Assembly: GCF_018687595.1 (NCBI RefSeq)
Contig: NZ_CP061298.1
Span: 620,001-684,000, forward strand
Direction: 5' to 3'
DNA length: 64,000 nucleotides
Source: Polynucleobacter paludilacus
Lineage (GTDB): Bacteria; Pseudomonadota; Gammaproteobacteria; Burkholderiales; Burkholderiaceae
Of the stretch, positions 35,549 through 46,309 are shown piece after piece (position 1 is the first letter of the stretch; the number at the start of each line of letters is the position of its first letter). The position numbers were made by a program, and so were the translations under genes. The notes under the pieces were generated by a model. It worked only from the letters and a program-made list of their open reading frames with translations, was not told the DNA's origin and made no database searches.

Positions 35549-36370
35549 ATGGCAACCGTTCTCGTCTTTGATATTGAAACCATTCCGGATGTAGCAGGCT
35601 TACGTCGCCTAGATGATTTACCAGCCTCACTATCGGATGCTGAAGTGGCTCAAAAAGCCATGGCGGATCGCTTGGCAAAGACGGGTAGTGATTTTCTACC
35701 CTTGTACTTGCAGAAAATCATCGCCATTTCTTGTGTGATTCGTCGCACAACTAAAGAGGGTCTGCCACAAATGAAGGTTGGCACCCTAGGTACACCCCAA
35801 GATGATGAGAAGGTATTGGTGCAGGCCTTCTTTGATCTGATTGAAAAGTACACCCCACAACTCGTGTCTTGGAATGGTAGCGGTTTTGATTTGCCAGTAC
35901 TTCACTATCGTGCTTTAGTAAATCATATTCAAGCGTCTCGTTATTGGGAGATGGGTGAGAGCCAAGAAAACGATAGCCGCGACTTTAAGTGGAATAACTA
36001 CATCAGTCGTTATCACATGCGCCATCTCGACATGATGGATCTCTTGGCTAAATTTAATGGTAGAGCCAATGCACCGCTCGATGGTCTAGCCAAGCTGTGC
36101 GGCTTTCCTGGCAAGATGGGGATGGATGGCAGCCAAGTCTGGCCTGCTTATCAAGATGGTAAGATTGATGAGATCCGCGCCTATTGCGAAACTGATGTGG
36201 TCAATACCTATTTGATGTACTGCCGCTTTCAACTGATGCGCGGTGGTTTCTCATTGGCTGAGTATCAAGAGGAGATCGCGTTTGTGAAGGCCTATCTCGA
36301 AACCCAGTCCAAAGAGCCTCATGGTTCGCAATGGCAAGAATATCTCCAAGGTTTTGCTGGGGATGCCTGA
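35549..36370 (+). CDS. predicted 3'-5' exonuclease (PolB-exonuclease-like, DEDDy)
   Basis: A 273-residue RNase H-fold exonuclease. Exo I is VFDIETIPD (Asp7, Glu9), Exo II is VSWNGSGFDLPVLHYRAL near residue 110, and Exo III includes YCETDVVNTYLMYCRFQLMRGG near residue 212. It resembles the stand-alone PolB-related exonuclease family (PF10108). Its C-terminus overlaps the rlmD start by 8 nt. It occupies the place where rpoS stands in many relatives. The substrate is unknown. Confidence 0.85.
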   Translation: MATVLVFDIETIPDVAGLRRLDDLPASLSDAEVAQKAMADRLAKTGSDFLPLYLQKIIAISCVIRRTTKEGLPQMKVGTLGTPQDDEKVLVQAFFDLIEKYTPQLVSWNGSGFDLPVLHYRALVNHIQASRYWEMGESQENDSRDFKWNNYISRYHMRHLDMMDLLAKFNGRANAPLDGLAKLCGFPGKMGMDGSQVWPAYQDGKIDEIRAYCETDVVNTYLMYCRFQLMRGGFSLAEYQEEIAFVKAYLETQSKEPHGSQWQEYLQGFAGDA

Positions 36371-37730
36371 TCCAGTTTGGGTTGAGTCGCTCGATCTCGA
36401 AGCTCAAGGCATTGCTCGCCTTGCTCCCACTGAGGAGCAGCTAGCCGAAGGGCAGAGTGGCAAAGTGCTATTTATTCAAGGGGCACTCCCTACCGAGCGA
36501 GTCACCTACACCGTCACTCGAGAAAAGGCCCGCTTTAGCAAAGCCAAGGTCGACCAAATACTCAAGCCAGCTGTATTTAGAGCCCAGCCTCAATGTAAAG
36601 CTTTTGGGGTTTGTGGCGGTTGCACGATGCAACACCTAGACATTCAAGCACAGATCGCCATAAAGCAACGGGTGCTTGAAGATGATCTGAAGCACATTGC
36701 CAAAACCCAGCCTGAAGAAATTCTGCGACCTCTAGGTGGTCCGACTTGGGAGTATCGCCATCGCGCCCGATTCAGTGTCGTGAACCGCTCCATCAAAAAA
36801 GGCACAGTGCTGGTAGGCTTTCATGAGAACAAGAGTGGCTATGTTGCTGACATGACTGCGTGCGAGATTCTGCCCAAGCGAGTCTCTGATTTACTCATCC
36901 CACTGCGCAAGCTCGTGATGGAACTATCGATCGTTGATGATGTGCCACAAATTGAGTTAGCAGTTGGGGAGGACGACATGGTGGCCTTGGTCTTCCGCAT
37001 TCTTAAGCCACTTACCAAGGCGGACGAACAGGTTTTGAAAATCTTCGCAGATGAAAAAAAAGTTTGGATCTGGCTGCAACCCAAAGGCATTGACACCGTA
37101 GCCCCGTTCTATCCCGAAACGGGCAAGCTGTGCTACCGATTGCCGGAGTTTGAGATCGAGATGCCATTTAAGCCAGCAGATTTCACCCAAGTCAATCACT
37201 TAATGAATCGTGCATTGGTCAGTAAAGCCATCAAACTGCTGGAGCCACAACAGGATGAGCGGATTTTGGATCTCTTCTGTGGCATTGGCAATTTCACACT
37301 CGCATTGGCTAGAAGAGCCAAGAGTGTGATGGGTATTGAAGGACTAGCGAGCTTGACTGAAAGAGCTAAAGCGAATGCCATCCACAACGGCCTAGAGCAT
37401 CAAGTCAGCTTCATGCAAAGCAATTTATTTGAAGTCACGCCAGAGATAATCCAATCTTGGGGCAAAGCAGATCGCTGGTTAATCGATCCACCCCGAGAGG
37501 GCGCCATGGAGATCTGCCAAGCATTAGCGAGTATTCATGAGCAGCAGGGCGAAGATATCAAGCTCTTGCCACGGCGGATTGTCTATGTCTCCTGCAATCC
37601 CAAAACCTTAGCAAGAGACATCGATATTTTGTGCAATCAAGCTGGCTACACACTCAAAAGTGCGGGCATCGTCAATATGTTCCCCCATACATCTCACGTG
37701 GAATCGATTGCTGTATTTGATAGGAAATAA
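36363..37730 (+). CDS. rlmD: 23S rRNA (uracil-1939-C5)-methyltransferase RlmD
   Basis: A 455-residue RumA-type enzyme with an N-terminal TRAM domain. Fe-S cysteines are visible at Cys78, Cys84 and Cys87 (QCKAFGVCGGC) and Cys167 (TACEIL). The Rossmann core has LDLFCGIGNFTLALA, then LIDPPREGAMEIC, and the catalytic cysteine is in VYVSCNPKTLARD. The frame is open from 36321, but the ATG at 36363 overlapping the exonuclease stop gives the normal N-terminus. A strong terminator follows. Confidence 0.94.
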   Translation: MPDPVWVESLDLEAQGIARLAPTEEQLAEGQSGKVLFIQGALPTERVTYTVTREKARFSKAKVDQILKPAVFRAQPQCKAFGVCGGCTMQHLDIQAQIAIKQRVLEDDLKHIAKTQPEEILRPLGGPTWEYRHRARFSVVNRSIKKGTVLVGFHENKSGYVADMTACEILPKRVSDLLIPLRKLVMELSIVDDVPQIELAVGEDDMVALVFRILKPLTKADEQVLKIFADEKKVWIWLQPKGIDTVAPFYPETGKLCYRLPEFEIEMPFKPADFTQVNHLMNRALVSKAIKLLEPQQDERILDLFCGIGNFTLALARRAKSVMGIEGLASLTERAKANAIHNGLEHQVSFMQSNLFEVTPEIIQSWGKADRWLIDPPREGAMEICQALASIHEQQGEDIKLLPRRIVYVSCNPKTLARDIDILCNQAGYTLKSAGIVNMFPHTSHVESIAVFDRK

Positions 37731-37752
37731 AAGCAAGAGAAAAGATAGTAAA

Positions 37753-37774
37753 AAAGGCACCGCAAGGTGCCTTT
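37753..37774. terminator. bidirectional terminator between rlmD and the BI-1 gene
   Basis: AAAGGCACC-GCAA-GGTGCCTTT is a 9-bp stem with a 4-nt loop. TCTGTT follows on the plus strand, and on the minus strand TTTTTTAC follows, so it serves both convergent genes. Confidence 0.85.
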
Positions 37775-37809
37775 CTGTTAAATCACTCAATCAAGAGCAA
37801 TCTCAAAGA

Positions 37810-38511
37810 TTACTTTCGATCACCACCAAAGATACCAAGCAAAGCAAGCAAGTTAGTAAAGACGTTGTAGACGTCTAGGTAGATCGCTAAAGTCGCCATG
37901 ATGTAATTGGTCTCACCACCATTAATCACCCGCTGGACATCCACCAAGATGAAAGCAGAGAAGATGGCAATAGCCAGAACCATGACGGTCAACATCAGAG
38001 CAGGCAATTGCAACCAGATATTTGCTAGGGAGGCCACAATCAAGAGCAGTACGCCAACCATCAACCATTTACCCATACCAGCAAAATCACTCTTGCTGAC
38101 AGTAGCAATCGTTGCCATCGTGGCAAAAATAGCAGCAGTGCCGCCAAAGGCCAACATGATCAGTGCAGCGCCATTGCTATAGCTGTTGAGCGTAAAGCCC
38201 ACTAAGCGGGACAGCATGACACCCATGAAGAAGGTAAAGCCCAAGAGCAATAGAACGCCTAAGCCAGTGTCTTTATTTTTCTCAATCGCCCAGAAGAAAC
38301 CAAAGGCAATCGCCATAAAGATGATGAAGCCCATAAATGGACTACCAGCAAAGAGACTGAGGTTGAGGGTAATACCGAGCCATGCGCCAATCACTGTTGG
38401 GATCATGGACAGCGCCAAGAGGGCATAGGTATTGCGCAGGACGCGGTTGCGAACTGCGGGGGTGCTAATCGAGCTGGATTGCCCAAAGCCGTAAGAGTTC
38501 AGATCACTCAT
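37810..38511 (-). CDS. Bax inhibitor-1/YccA family membrane protein
   Basis: A 233-residue protein with seven predicted membrane helices and a short basic C-terminus. Family segments include RNTYALLALSMIPTVIGAWLG near the N-terminus and AIFSAFILVDVQRVINGGETNYIMATLAIYLDVYNVFTNLLALLGIF near the end, with the conserved aspartates of the pH-gated calcium-leak fold. The frame is open from 38550, but the ATG at 38511 follows GAAGGAGTCAAT. In E. coli, YccA modulates FtsH; here the FtsH partner HflKC looks damaged in this window. Confidence 0.88.
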   Translation of the reverse strand: MSDLNSYGFGQSSSISTPAVRNRVLRNTYALLALSMIPTVIGAWLGITLNLSLFAGSPFMGFIIFMAIAFGFFWAIEKNKDTGLGVLLLLGFTFFMGVMLSRLVGFTLNSYSNGAALIMLAFGGTAAIFATMATIATVSKSDFAGMGKWLMVGVLLLIVASLANIWLQLPALMLTVMVLAIAIFSAFILVDVQRVINGGETNYIMATLAIYLDVYNVFTNLLALLGIFGGDRK

Positions 38512-38699
38512 ATTGACTCCTTCTTTGTAATAAACACACAAGTTCATCAAGAACTATTGACATTAAGTATAGACAAAGGAGATGAATTTCAAGCCCTAGA
38601 GTAGGAGTACCCCACTAGCCAGTGAGGAATAGGCCCTGATACCCAGTAAATTCAATGGCTTAGCCCTACTAGACTAAGGGTAAATACCCCTTTGGGATG

Positions 38700-38705
38700 T
38701 ATAAT
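38700..38705 (+). promoter_or_regulatory. -10 element of the ndk promoter
   Basis: A perfect TATAAT preceded directly by TG, about 75 bp upstream of the ndk start. The -35 region is poor, so it may act as an extended -10 promoter. Transcription would begin near 38712, at the base of the leader hairpin. Confidence 0.5.
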
Positions 38706-38752
38706 TTGGGGGTCGTTGAAGCGTCCCTAGCGGAATCTCGCTTCAACCCCAA
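38706..38752 (+). promoter_or_regulatory. long hairpin in the ndk leader
   Basis: TTGGGG (38706-38711) pairs with CCCCAA (38747-38752), and inside it TTGAAGCG (38716-38723) pairs with CGCTTCAA (38739-38746), with a small bulge on one side. The apical loop is 15 nt. No U-run follows, so it is not a terminator. It could be a leader RNA structure or an extended operator. Confidence 0.5.
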
Positions 38753-38779
38753 TTTATAAAATTACAAATGGAGTTTTGC

Positions 38780-39205
38780 ATGGCAATTGAGCGCACCCTT
38801 TCTATTATCAAACCGGATGCAGTAGCAAAAAACGTGATCGGTAAGATCTATGACCGTTTTGAGCAAGCGGGTTTGAAAATCATCGCTTCCAAAATGGCGC
38901 ATCTTTCACAGTCTGAAGCTGAGCAGTTTTACTCAGTTCACAAAGAGCGTCCTTTCTTCAAAGATCTCGTGAGCTTCATGATTTCAGGTCCTGTGATGAT
39001 TCAAGTGTTGCAAGGTGAAGGCGCGATTGCGAAGAACCGTGACTTGATGGGTGCTACCGATCCTAAGAAAGCAGACAAAGGGACTATTCGTGCTGACTTT
39101 GCAGACAGTATTGATGCCAATGCCGTACACGGATCAGACGCTCCTGAAACAGCTGCTGTGGAAGTAGCATTTTTCTTCCCTGGTATGCAAGTGTTCAATC
39201 GTTAA
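38780..39205 (+). CDS. ndk: nucleoside diphosphate kinase
   Basis: A 141-residue enzyme that transfers phosphate between nucleoside tri- and diphosphates. [18 protein letters not shown] is the normal start, so the ATG at 38780 is preferred over the one at 38768. The active-site histidine is in [14 protein letters not shown] near residue 117. KERPFF and [12 protein letters not shown] are also conserved. It opens the ndk-rlmN-ispG-hisS block. Confidence 0.96.
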   Translation: MAIERTLSIIKPDAVAKNVIGKIYDRFEQAGLKIIASKMAHLSQSEAEQFYSVHKERPFFKDLVSFMISGPVMIQVLQGEGAIAKNRDLMGATDPKKADKGTIRADFADSIDANAVHGSDAPETAAVEVAFFFPGMQVFNR

Positions 39206-39237
39206 TCCGATTGCATTATTGATATAAAGTTTTTGCA

Positions 39238-40428
39238 TTGACCTCCCCGCGCGTAAATCTCTTGGATTTTGACGCCGACCAAATGGCGGCGTATGTCGCG
39301 GGGTTGAATGAAAAGCCCTTTCGGGCGAAACAACTGATGCAGTGGATACACCAGCGCGGTATATCCGACATCAATGAGATGAGTGATCTGGCTAAAAGCT
39401 TCAGAGCGACACTCCTAGACAAGGCCGAAGTCCTTTCATTACCCGTTATTAAAGACGAGCACGCGCATGACGGCACCCGTAAGTGGTTGCTGGATGTGGG
39501 CGCTGGGAATGCCGTGGAATCTGTTTTCATTCCGGAAGATGACCGCGGAACGCTTTGCATCTCTTCACAAGCAGGTTGTGCAGTCAATTGCCGTTTTTGC
39601 TCCACTGGTCATCAAGGCTTCTCTCGTAACCTTACTTCAGGCGAGATCATTGGCCAACTCTGGTTTGCAGAGCACTTACTGCGTAATGACCCTGAAGCGA
39701 TTCGTCGCATTGAACTCTACCCAACCCCAGGCTATGAGCATACGGGTAGGGTGATCTCGAATGTCGTCATGATGGGTATGGGCGAGCCTTTACTCAATTA
39801 CGACAACGTCGTGAGTGCCTTGCACCTGATGCTCGATGATCGTGCTTATGGTTTATCTCGTCGCCGTGTCACCGTATCAACTTCTGGCGTAGTACCGATG
39901 ATTGATCGACTGGCGCAAGATTGCCCAGTAGCCTTGGCAGTTTCCTTGCACGCACCCAACGATGCCTTGCGTGATCAGCTCGTACCCTTGAACCAAAAGT
40001 ATCCGCTCAAAGAGCTGCTTGATGCCTGTGAGCGTTATCTGCCTTTTGCTCCCAGAGACTTCTTGACCTTTGAGTACTGCATGCTCGATGGTATTAACGA
40101 TTCGGATATTCAGGCAAAAGAACTCGTACGCTTGCTGAAAAATATTAAGTGCAAAGTGAACCTCATTCCATTTAATCCTTTTCCGGAATCTGGACTAAAG
40201 CGTTCCACTAATCAACGTATTCATGCCTTTGCCAATATCTTGCTAGAGGCTGGGATGGTCGCTACTGTGCGTAAGACCCGTGGTGATGATATTGCTGCGG
40301 CTTGCGGTCAATTGGCTGGTGATGTAGTCGACCGCACCAGAGTGCGTGAACGCGGTGTGCACGATAGTGAAATTGTTCCGTCCAAGGAGCACAAAATTGA
40401 ATGGCTTGATCGTTTGGATTCTGAGTAA
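39238..40428 (+). CDS. rlmN: 23S rRNA (adenine-2503-C2)-methyltransferase RlmN
   Basis: A 396-residue radical-SAM enzyme. The Fe-S motif is in [14 protein letters not shown] (CX3CX2C, about residues 115-122), and the mechanism-linked second cysteine lies in the C-terminal region near [22 protein letters not shown]. It methylates A2503 of 23S rRNA and A37 of some tRNAs. The start appears to be a TTG at 39238 ([12 protein letters not shown]). ispG follows after 2 nt. Confidence 0.95.
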   Translation: MTSPRVNLLDFDADQMAAYVAGLNEKPFRAKQLMQWIHQRGISDINEMSDLAKSFRATLLDKAEVLSLPVIKDEHAHDGTRKWLLDVGAGNAVESVFIPEDDRGTLCISSQAGCAVNCRFCSTGHQGFSRNLTSGEIIGQLWFAEHLLRNDPEAIRRIELYPTPGYEHTGRVISNVVMMGMGEPLLNYDNVVSALHLMLDDRAYGLSRRRVTVSTSGVVPMIDRLAQDCPVALAVSLHAPNDALRDQLVPLNQKYPLKELLDACERYLPFAPRDFLTFEYCMLDGINDSDIQAKELVRLLKNIKCKVNLIPFNPFPESGLKRSTNQRIHAFANILLEAGMVATVRKTRGDDIAAACGQLAGDVVDRTRVRERGVHDSEIVPSKEHKIEWLDRLDSE

Positions 40429-40430
40429 TC

Positions 40431-41702
40431 ATGACTGATCCCAATATGCATTGCCTACCCCCATTACCGCTTGGACCTAGCCCCAAGAGGGCGACCCGCC
40501 AAGCAACAGTAGCTTGGAAAACCAACCTCATCACCGTCGGTGGCGATGCTCCCGTGCGCGTGCAGTCAATGACCAATACGGATACTGCAGATGCAGTAGG
40601 TACGGCCATCCAAGTGAAGGAATTGGCGCGCGCTGGCTCTGAGATGGTACGGATTACTGTCAATACTCCTGAAGCAGCAGCAGCAGTACCCTATATTCGG
40701 GAGCAGTTAGACAAGATGGATGTCTTGGTCCCATTAATTGGCGACTTTCATTACAACGGTCACACCCTATTAAAAGATTTTCCGGAGTGCGCCAAAGCCT
40801 TATCGAAGTACCGCATTAATCCCGGTAACGTTGGTAAGGGCGCTAAGCGCGATCCGCAATTTGCCCAAATGATTGAAGCGGCTTGCCAATATGACAAGCC
40901 GATTCGGATTGGTGTGAACTGGGGCAGCTTAGATCAAGAACTCTTGGCCAGCATTATGGATAGCAATGCCGCACTAGCCAATCCGAAGTCGGCGCAAGAG
41001 GTGATGATTGAAGCATTGATTCAGTCCGCATTGCAATCGGCTGAAAAAGCAGTTGAGCTTGGCATGAACCCCAATCAAATTATGCTGTCTTGCAAAGTCA
41101 GTAATGTGCAAGACCTCGTTGCCGTCTATCGTGATCTCTCACGCCGTTCTGACTATCCTTTGCATCTCGGTTTAACTGAGGCTGGCATGGGTAGCAAGGG
41201 GATTGTGTCTTCTACTGCGGCCATGGCCATTCTCTTGCAAGAGGGCATTGGCGATACGATTCGTGTTTCCTTAACTCCGGACCCAGGCGCGCCGCGTGAG
41301 AATGAAGTCATCGTAGCTCAAGAGATCTTGCAAACCATGGGATTGCGCAATTTCACACCCATGGTGATTGCTTGCCCCGGTTGTGGCCGCACTACCAGTA
41401 CCACTTTCCAAGAGCTGGCTGCCGATATTCAGTCCTACTTGCGTCAACAAATGCCGGTGTGGAAAAAGACCCACCCTGGCGTTGAGAATATGAACGTAGC
41501 GGTAATGGGTTGCATCGTGAATGGTCCTGGCGAGAGTAAGCACGCCAATATCGGTATCTCATTGCCGGGTACTGGCGAAACCCCTGCAGCCCCTGTATTT
41601 GTGGATGGCGTTAAAGTGAAGACGCTCAGGGGCGACAATATCGCTCAGGACTTCCAAGTGATCGTAGAAGAATATGTGGCGCAAAACTACGCTACTAAAT
41701 AG
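40431..41702 (+). CDS. ispG: 4-hydroxy-3-methylbut-2-enyl-diphosphate synthase IspG
   Basis: A 423-residue enzyme of the MEP isoprenoid pathway that converts MEcPP to HMBPP with a 4Fe-4S cluster. It has [21 protein letters not shown] near residue 45, RINPGNVG near residue 125, and the cluster ligands in [10 protein letters not shown] and [15 protein letters not shown]. Length agrees with proteobacterial IspG. It lies between rlmN and hisS; the pilF and rodZ genes often found before ispG are missing here. Confidence 0.96.
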   Translation: MTDPNMHCLPPLPLGPSPKRATRQATVAWKTNLITVGGDAPVRVQSMTNTDTADAVGTAIQVKELARAGSEMVRITVNTPEAAAAVPYIREQLDKMDVLVPLIGDFHYNGHTLLKDFPECAKALSKYRINPGNVGKGAKRDPQFAQMIEAACQYDKPIRIGVNWGSLDQELLASIMDSNAALANPKSAQEVMIEALIQSALQSAEKAVELGMNPNQIMLSCKVSNVQDLVAVYRDLSRRSDYPLHLGLTEAGMGSKGIVSSTAAMAILLQEGIGDTIRVSLTPDPGAPRENEVIVAQEILQTMGLRNFTPMVIACPGCGRTTSTTFQELAADIQSYLRQQMPVWKKTHPGVENMNVAVMGCIVNGPGESKHANIGISLPGTGETPAAPVFVDGVKVKTLRGDNIAQDFQVIVEEYVAQNYATK

Positions 41703-41716
41703 AACATCCACAGAAC

Positions 41717-43033
41717 ATGACAGAACAAAAGACCAACAAGCTGACTAAGATCAATGCCGTACGCGGTATGAATGATTTATTGCCTGCAGATGCTCAGGCT
41801 TGGCAACATCTTGACCATGTCTTGCAAGATCTGACCCGTGCCTACGGTTATGAATACCTACGCACTCCTATTGTAGAAATGACGGCCGTCTTTCAACGAG
41901 GCGTAGGCGCGGCAACCGATATTGTTGAAAAAGAAATGTATTCCTTTGAGGATCGCCTCAATGGTGAGCAATTGACATTGCGTCCCGAAGGTACTGCCGC
42001 AATTGTGCGCGCCGTGATTGAGAACAATCTCATTTACGAAGGCCCTAAACGGCTTTGGTATACCGGCCCCATGTTCCGTCATGAGCGCCCACAACGAGGC
42101 CGCTATCGTCAGTTCCATCAATTCGGGATTGAAGCGCTGGGTTTTGCCGGACCCGATATCGACGCCGAAATCATTCTCATGGGTCAACGCCTCTGGGATG
42201 AGTTGGGTCTCAAAGGCGTCCGCTTGGAAATCAACTCACTTGGTCAGGCTGACGAGAGAGCGCAACATCGGGCTGCACTGGTCACGTATTTTGAGCAGCA
42301 CAAAGACACATTAGATGAAGATTCACAGCGTCGTCTATCGACTAATCCCTTACGCATTTTGGATTCGAAGAATCCAGAGATGCAGAGTTTGGTTGAGGGC
42401 GCTCCTAGATTATTGGATTTCTTAGGTGAGCAATCCTTAAAACATTTTTCATCAGTACAAGACTTGCTTAAAGCAAACAACATCCCTTGCAAAATTAATC
42501 CTCGCTTAGTGCGCGGCTTGGATTATTACAACCTGACCGTATTTGAGTGGGTGACCGATGAGTTGGGTGCGCAGGGCACGATCGCTGGTGGTGGGCGTTA
42601 TGATCCCCTCATCGAGCGCATGGGTGGTAAAGCGGCTCCCGCTTGTGGTTGGGCAATGGGTATGGAACGGGTCTTGGAATTAATGAAGGTCTCAGGCTCA
42701 TTACCAGAATCCACCCCTCAATGTGATGTCTATCTATTGCATCAAGGTGGAGAAACCCTGAAAGCAGCGTTGGTGATTGCCGAGCGTCTGCGCAATGCAG
42801 GCATTGATACGATTTTATTCTGCCCCCCAGATGGTGAATCGGCCAGCTTTAAATCGCAGATGAAGAAGGCAGATACCAGCGGAGCAGCCTATGCCCTGAT
42901 TATTGGTCCTGATGAGCTCGAGAAAAATGAAGCCCAGTTGAAGGATTTACGCGGTAGTGGTGAGCAACAAGCCGTAGGGCTTGAGCAGGCCGTTGAGGCC
43001 GTGATTGATGCCTTAGTAGGCTCCACAGAATAG
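41717..43033 (+). CDS. hisS: histidine-tRNA ligase
   Basis: A 438-residue class II synthetase. It has [16 protein letters not shown] at the start, motif 2 [23 protein letters not shown] near residue 115, the histidine-specific [15 protein letters not shown] and motif 3 [31 protein letters not shown]-terminal anticodon-binding domain follows ([23 protein letters not shown]). It lies in the conserved ispG-hisS-yfgM order. Confidence 0.97.
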   Translation: MTEQKTNKLTKINAVRGMNDLLPADAQAWQHLDHVLQDLTRAYGYEYLRTPIVEMTAVFQRGVGAATDIVEKEMYSFEDRLNGEQLTLRPEGTAAIVRAVIENNLIYEGPKRLWYTGPMFRHERPQRGRYRQFHQFGIEALGFAGPDIDAEIILMGQRLWDELGLKGVRLEINSLGQADERAQHRAALVTYFEQHKDTLDEDSQRRLSTNPLRILDSKNPEMQSLVEGAPRLLDFLGEQSLKHFSSVQDLLKANNIPCKINPRLVRGLDYYNLTVFEWVTDELGAQGTIAGGGRYDPLIERMGGKAAPACGWAMGMERVLELMKVSGSLPESTPQCDVYLLHQGGETLKAALVIAERLRNAGIDTILFCPPDGESASFKSQMKKADTSGAAYALIIGPDELEKNEAQLKDLRGSGEQQAVGLEQAVEAVIDALVGSTE

Positions 43034-43092
43034 AATAGCTCTTGTACAGAGTATCTTTCTCTTTATTAATGAAATAAATAGTCCGGATTGTT

Positions 43093-43752
43093 ATGCCTTT
43101 AGACCTAGAAGAACAAGAACAAGTTGACCAGCTCAAAGCATTCTGGGCCAAATACCGCAATATCATTACGAGCGTATTGACTGCCGTCTTAGTGATCTAC
43201 GCAGGCTATACCGCTTATGAATGGTGGCGCAATAATCAAGCTGCAGAGGCTTCAATGCTCTACAACACCCTCGTGACTTCGATTGGCAAGGGTGATAAGG
43301 AGCAGATCCTGCGTGCAGCTGATGATCTCGAGAAGCAATATTCTAGAACGACCTATGCCTCGATGGCCAGTTTGGTTGCGGCCAAGGTATCTGCAGATAA
43401 CGGCAATACGGATAAAGCCATCGACTATTTGCGCTGGACGGCAGACCATGCTTCGAGTGATGCTTATGAAGCGCTCGGTAAATTGCGTCTCGTTACCCAG
43501 TTGATTGAGCGCGGTACTGAAAAAGATTTTGCAGAAGCAGATAGCCTCTTGAAAGATAAGCCTGTCAAAGGGTTTGAAGCGCTTTGGTTGGAGCGTCGCG
43601 GTGATTGGTATTTAGCTCAGCAGAAAATGACCGATGCAAAACAATCCTATGAAGCCGCGTGGAAACAGTTGGATCAAACGAAAGAGTTTCCGGAAGAGGG
43701 GCGTCGCCTCCTCAAGGTCAAATTAGATGCTGTTGGAGGAGTAACTCAGTGA
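43093..43752 (+). CDS. yfgM: YfgM-like tetratricopeptide membrane protein
   Basis: A 219-residue protein: a short cytosolic N-terminus (MPLDLEEQEQVDQLKAFWAKYRN), one membrane helix (about residues 24-40) and a periplasmic TPR-like domain. YfgM works with PpiD at the SecYEG translocon to help newly exported proteins. It stands between hisS and bamB, as usual, and its stop overlaps the GTG start of bamB. Confidence 0.88.
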   Translation: MPLDLEEQEQVDQLKAFWAKYRNIITSVLTAVLVIYAGYTAYEWWRNNQAAEASMLYNTLVTSIGKGDKEQILRAADDLEKQYSRTTYASMASLVAAKVSADNGNTDKAIDYLRWTADHASSDAYEALGKLRLVTQLIERGTEKDFAEADSLLKDKPVKGFEALWLERRGDWYLAQQKMTDAKQSYEAAWKQLDQTKEFPEEGRRLLKVKLDAVGGVTQ

Positions 43753-44903
43753 GTGCCTTAATGAGATCCACTACGAAGTGCCTTGCCAGTGCATTGATGC
43801 TGGCATTGGCTGTCAGTCTAGTAGCCTGTTCGGGAAATAATCGGGTTCGTAAGCCGGCCGAATTAACTGAAGTCAAGAATCAATTTGAGCTCACTCCAGT
43901 GTGGACCGCTAAGGTCAGCTCTTCAGACCCGTTTAACTTTCATTTAGCAGTAGCGGGTGATGGTGTTTATGCAGCATCGCACAATGGGGATCTGACCAAA
44001 CTGGATGTGATGACCGGTAAGAAGGTCTGGTCTGCCGATGTTCCTGAAAAACTCTCCATCGGCCCTGGTTCGGATGGCAACACGACTGTGGTGGTTAGCG
44101 GTAAAGGCACGGTTTACGCATTTGATGAGACTGGTAAGCGGATCTGGGATGTCAATATCGGCAGCGAAGTCCTCACTGAGCCAGTGGTTGCAGCAGGTGT
44201 CGTTGTTATTCGGGCTTTGGATAATCGCTTCATCGGTTTGGATGCAAAGACTGGTAAACAGAGATGGATTTATCAACGTCAACAATCTTCATTGTCATTG
44301 CGCGTTGGCTATGGCATGTTGGTGATTAGCGACCAAGTGATCGTGACTGGCTTTGCAGGTGGACGTTTTGGCATGATTGCTTTGGCGAACGGCGGTCTGA
44401 TTTGGGAAACCCCGATTTCCTTTCCGAAGGGATTCTCAGAGATCGAGCGCCTAAATGATGTGACTGCGAAGCCCAGCATGGAAGGTGATGTGCTCTGTGC
44501 AGTCTCTTATCAAGGCCGCATTGGCTGTGGCCAAGCACGCGGCGGAAATTTACTGTGGTTTAAAGATTTCTCGAGCTTTACTGGTACCGCCCAAAGCCCT
44601 GATATGGTTTTCTCTGCCAATGAAAAATCGATCGTGACTGCATTTGCATCTAAGGATGGCAGTCAAATTTGGGAAAACACCAAACTACAAAACCGCGATG
44701 TGGGTGAACCACTAGCAATTGGTAGGGTGTTATTAATGGGTGATGCACAAGGCTACTTACACGCTTTTGACCAAAGCAATGGCGAGGTGGTCTCGCGTAT
44801 TCGTCATGACAGTAGCCCCATTACCGCTGCGCCAATTGCAGTGGGTGGTTTGATTCTGGTGCAATCCCAGAGCGGAAAAATCGCAGCGTATAGCCCTAAA
44901 TGA
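43749..44903 (+). CDS. bamB: outer-membrane assembly lipoprotein BamB
   Basis: A 384-residue beta-propeller lipoprotein of the BAM complex. The lipobox SLVAC lies near residue 28. Repeated PQQ-like blades are visible ([48 protein letters not shown]). The frame is open much further upstream, but GTG 43749 has GGAGGAG at 43734-43740 and overlaps the yfgM stop. The stop overlaps the der start by 4 nt. Confidence 0.94.
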   Translation: MSALMRSTTKCLASALMLALAVSLVACSGNNRVRKPAELTEVKNQFELTPVWTAKVSSSDPFNFHLAVAGDGVYAASHNGDLTKLDVMTGKKVWSADVPEKLSIGPGSDGNTTVVVSGKGTVYAFDETGKRIWDVNIGSEVLTEPVVAAGVVVIRALDNRFIGLDAKTGKQRWIYQRQQSSLSLRVGYGMLVISDQVIVTGFAGGRFGMIALANGGLIWETPISFPKGFSEIERLNDVTAKPSMEGDVLCAVSYQGRIGCGQARGGNLLWFKDFSSFTGTAQSPDMVFSANEKSIVTAFASKDGSQIWENTKLQNRDVGEPLAIGRVLLMGDAQGYLHAFDQSNGEVVSRIRHDSSPITAAPIAVGGLILVQSQSGKIAAYSPK

Positions 44904-46264
44904 ACCCAGTCATCACGATCGTCGGTCGCCCTAATGTGGGAAAGTCCACTCTTTTTAATCGCCTCACTCGCTCGCGCGATGCGCTCGTTGCGGATTTTTC
45001 GGGTTTAACCCGTGACCGCCACTACGGCAAAGGTCGAATTGGTGAGCGCGCATTTATCTGCGTCGACACTGGTGGTTTTGAGCCTGTTGCTAAGACCGGC
45101 ATTGTGGCCGAAATGGCCAAGCAGACCAAACAAGCCGTTGCAGAATCGGACATCGTGATCTTCCTAGTCGATGGTCGCTTGGGTATGGCGCCACAAGATC
45201 GGGTGATTGCTGATTTCTTGCGCAAGACAGGTCGCCCCATCATTCTGGCAGTGAACAAAACAGAGGGAATGCAGGCTGGTGTCGTTACCGCCGACTTTCA
45301 TGAGCTTGGATTGGGTGAGCCGTTTCCAATTTCATCGGCACATGGCGACGGCGTCAAGGGCTTGATTGATGATGCACTGGACTCTCTCGGCATTGCAGAG
45401 CCTGAGCCAGAAGCAGAGGGTGATGCAGCTAATCGCCCAGTGAAGATTGCGGTTGTAGGTCGTCCTAACGTTGGCAAGTCAACCCTCATCAATAAACTGA
45501 TTGGTGAAGAGCGCGTGATCGCGTTTGATATGCCGGGCACTACGCGTGATGCGATTGAAGTGCCGTTTGAGCGCAATGGTAAGCCCTTCATCTTGGTCGA
45601 TACCGCAGGTCTGCGTCGTCGCGGCAAAGTGTTCGAAGCGATTGAAAAGTTCTCTGTGGTGAAAACTTTGCAAGCCATTGCGGATTGCAACGTCGTGATT
45701 TTGATGCTCGATGCACAACAAGATATTTCTGAGCAAGATGCCCATATCGCCGGCTTTATTGTGGAAGCGGGCAGAGCTTTAGTGGTGGCAGTAAACAAGT
45801 GGGATGGGATTGACAGCTATGTCAAAGAACGTGCCCGACTTGAAATTGCCCAAAAATTACGTTTTTTGGATTTCGCAAATGTCCATCCAATTTCCGCCAA
45901 AAAAGGGACTGGACTCAAGGAGCTATTCAAAGATATCGATGCCGCTTATGCAGCAGCGATGGCCAAATTACCAACCCCGCGTTTGACCCGCATCTTGCAA
46001 GAAGCGGTCGAACACCAACAGCCCAAACGGGTAGGCATGGGCCGTCCTAAGTTGCGTTATGCACACCAAGGGGGCATGAATCCTCCGATTGTGGTGATTC
46101 ATGGCAGCTCATTGAGCGGTGTGACCGATAGCTATAAGCGCTATCTCGAGGGTCGCTTTAGGGACGTCTTCAAATTGCGGGGCACTCCACTCCGAATTCA
46201 GATGAATACAGCCAAAAACCCCTACGTTGATGAGGATAAAGGCAAAAAGGGTAAAAAACGGTGA
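44900..46264 (+). CDS. der: ribosome-assembly GTPase Der (EngA)
   Basis: A 454-residue protein with two tandem GTPase domains, each with GRPNVGKST (residues about 8-16 and 188-196). DTGGFEP and [10 protein letters not shown] are the switch II regions and NKTE/NKWD the G4 motifs. A KH-like C-terminal domain ends in a lysine-rich tail. It is needed for 50S maturation. It is coupled to bamB by a 4-nt overlap. Confidence 0.97.
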   Translation: MNPVITIVGRPNVGKSTLFNRLTRSRDALVADFSGLTRDRHYGKGRIGERAFICVDTGGFEPVAKTGIVAEMAKQTKQAVAESDIVIFLVDGRLGMAPQDRVIADFLRKTGRPIILAVNKTEGMQAGVVTADFHELGLGEPFPISSAHGDGVKGLIDDALDSLGIAEPEPEAEGDAANRPVKIAVVGRPNVGKSTLINKLIGEERVIAFDMPGTTRDAIEVPFERNGKPFILVDTAGLRRRGKVFEAIEKFSVVKTLQAIADCNVVILMLDAQQDISEQDAHIAGFIVEAGRALVVAVNKWDGIDSYVKERARLEIAQKLRFLDFANVHPISAKKGTGLKELFKDIDAAYAAAMAKLPTPRLTRILQEAVEHQQPKRVGMGRPKLRYAHQGGMNPPIVVIHGSSLSGVTDSYKRYLEGRFRDVFKLRGTPLRIQMNTAKNPYVDEDKGKKGKKR

Positions 46265-46309
46265 TGTGAAAAATGCCCAGATAGGCGTAAGATAGATACT
46301 CCCGCCGTA

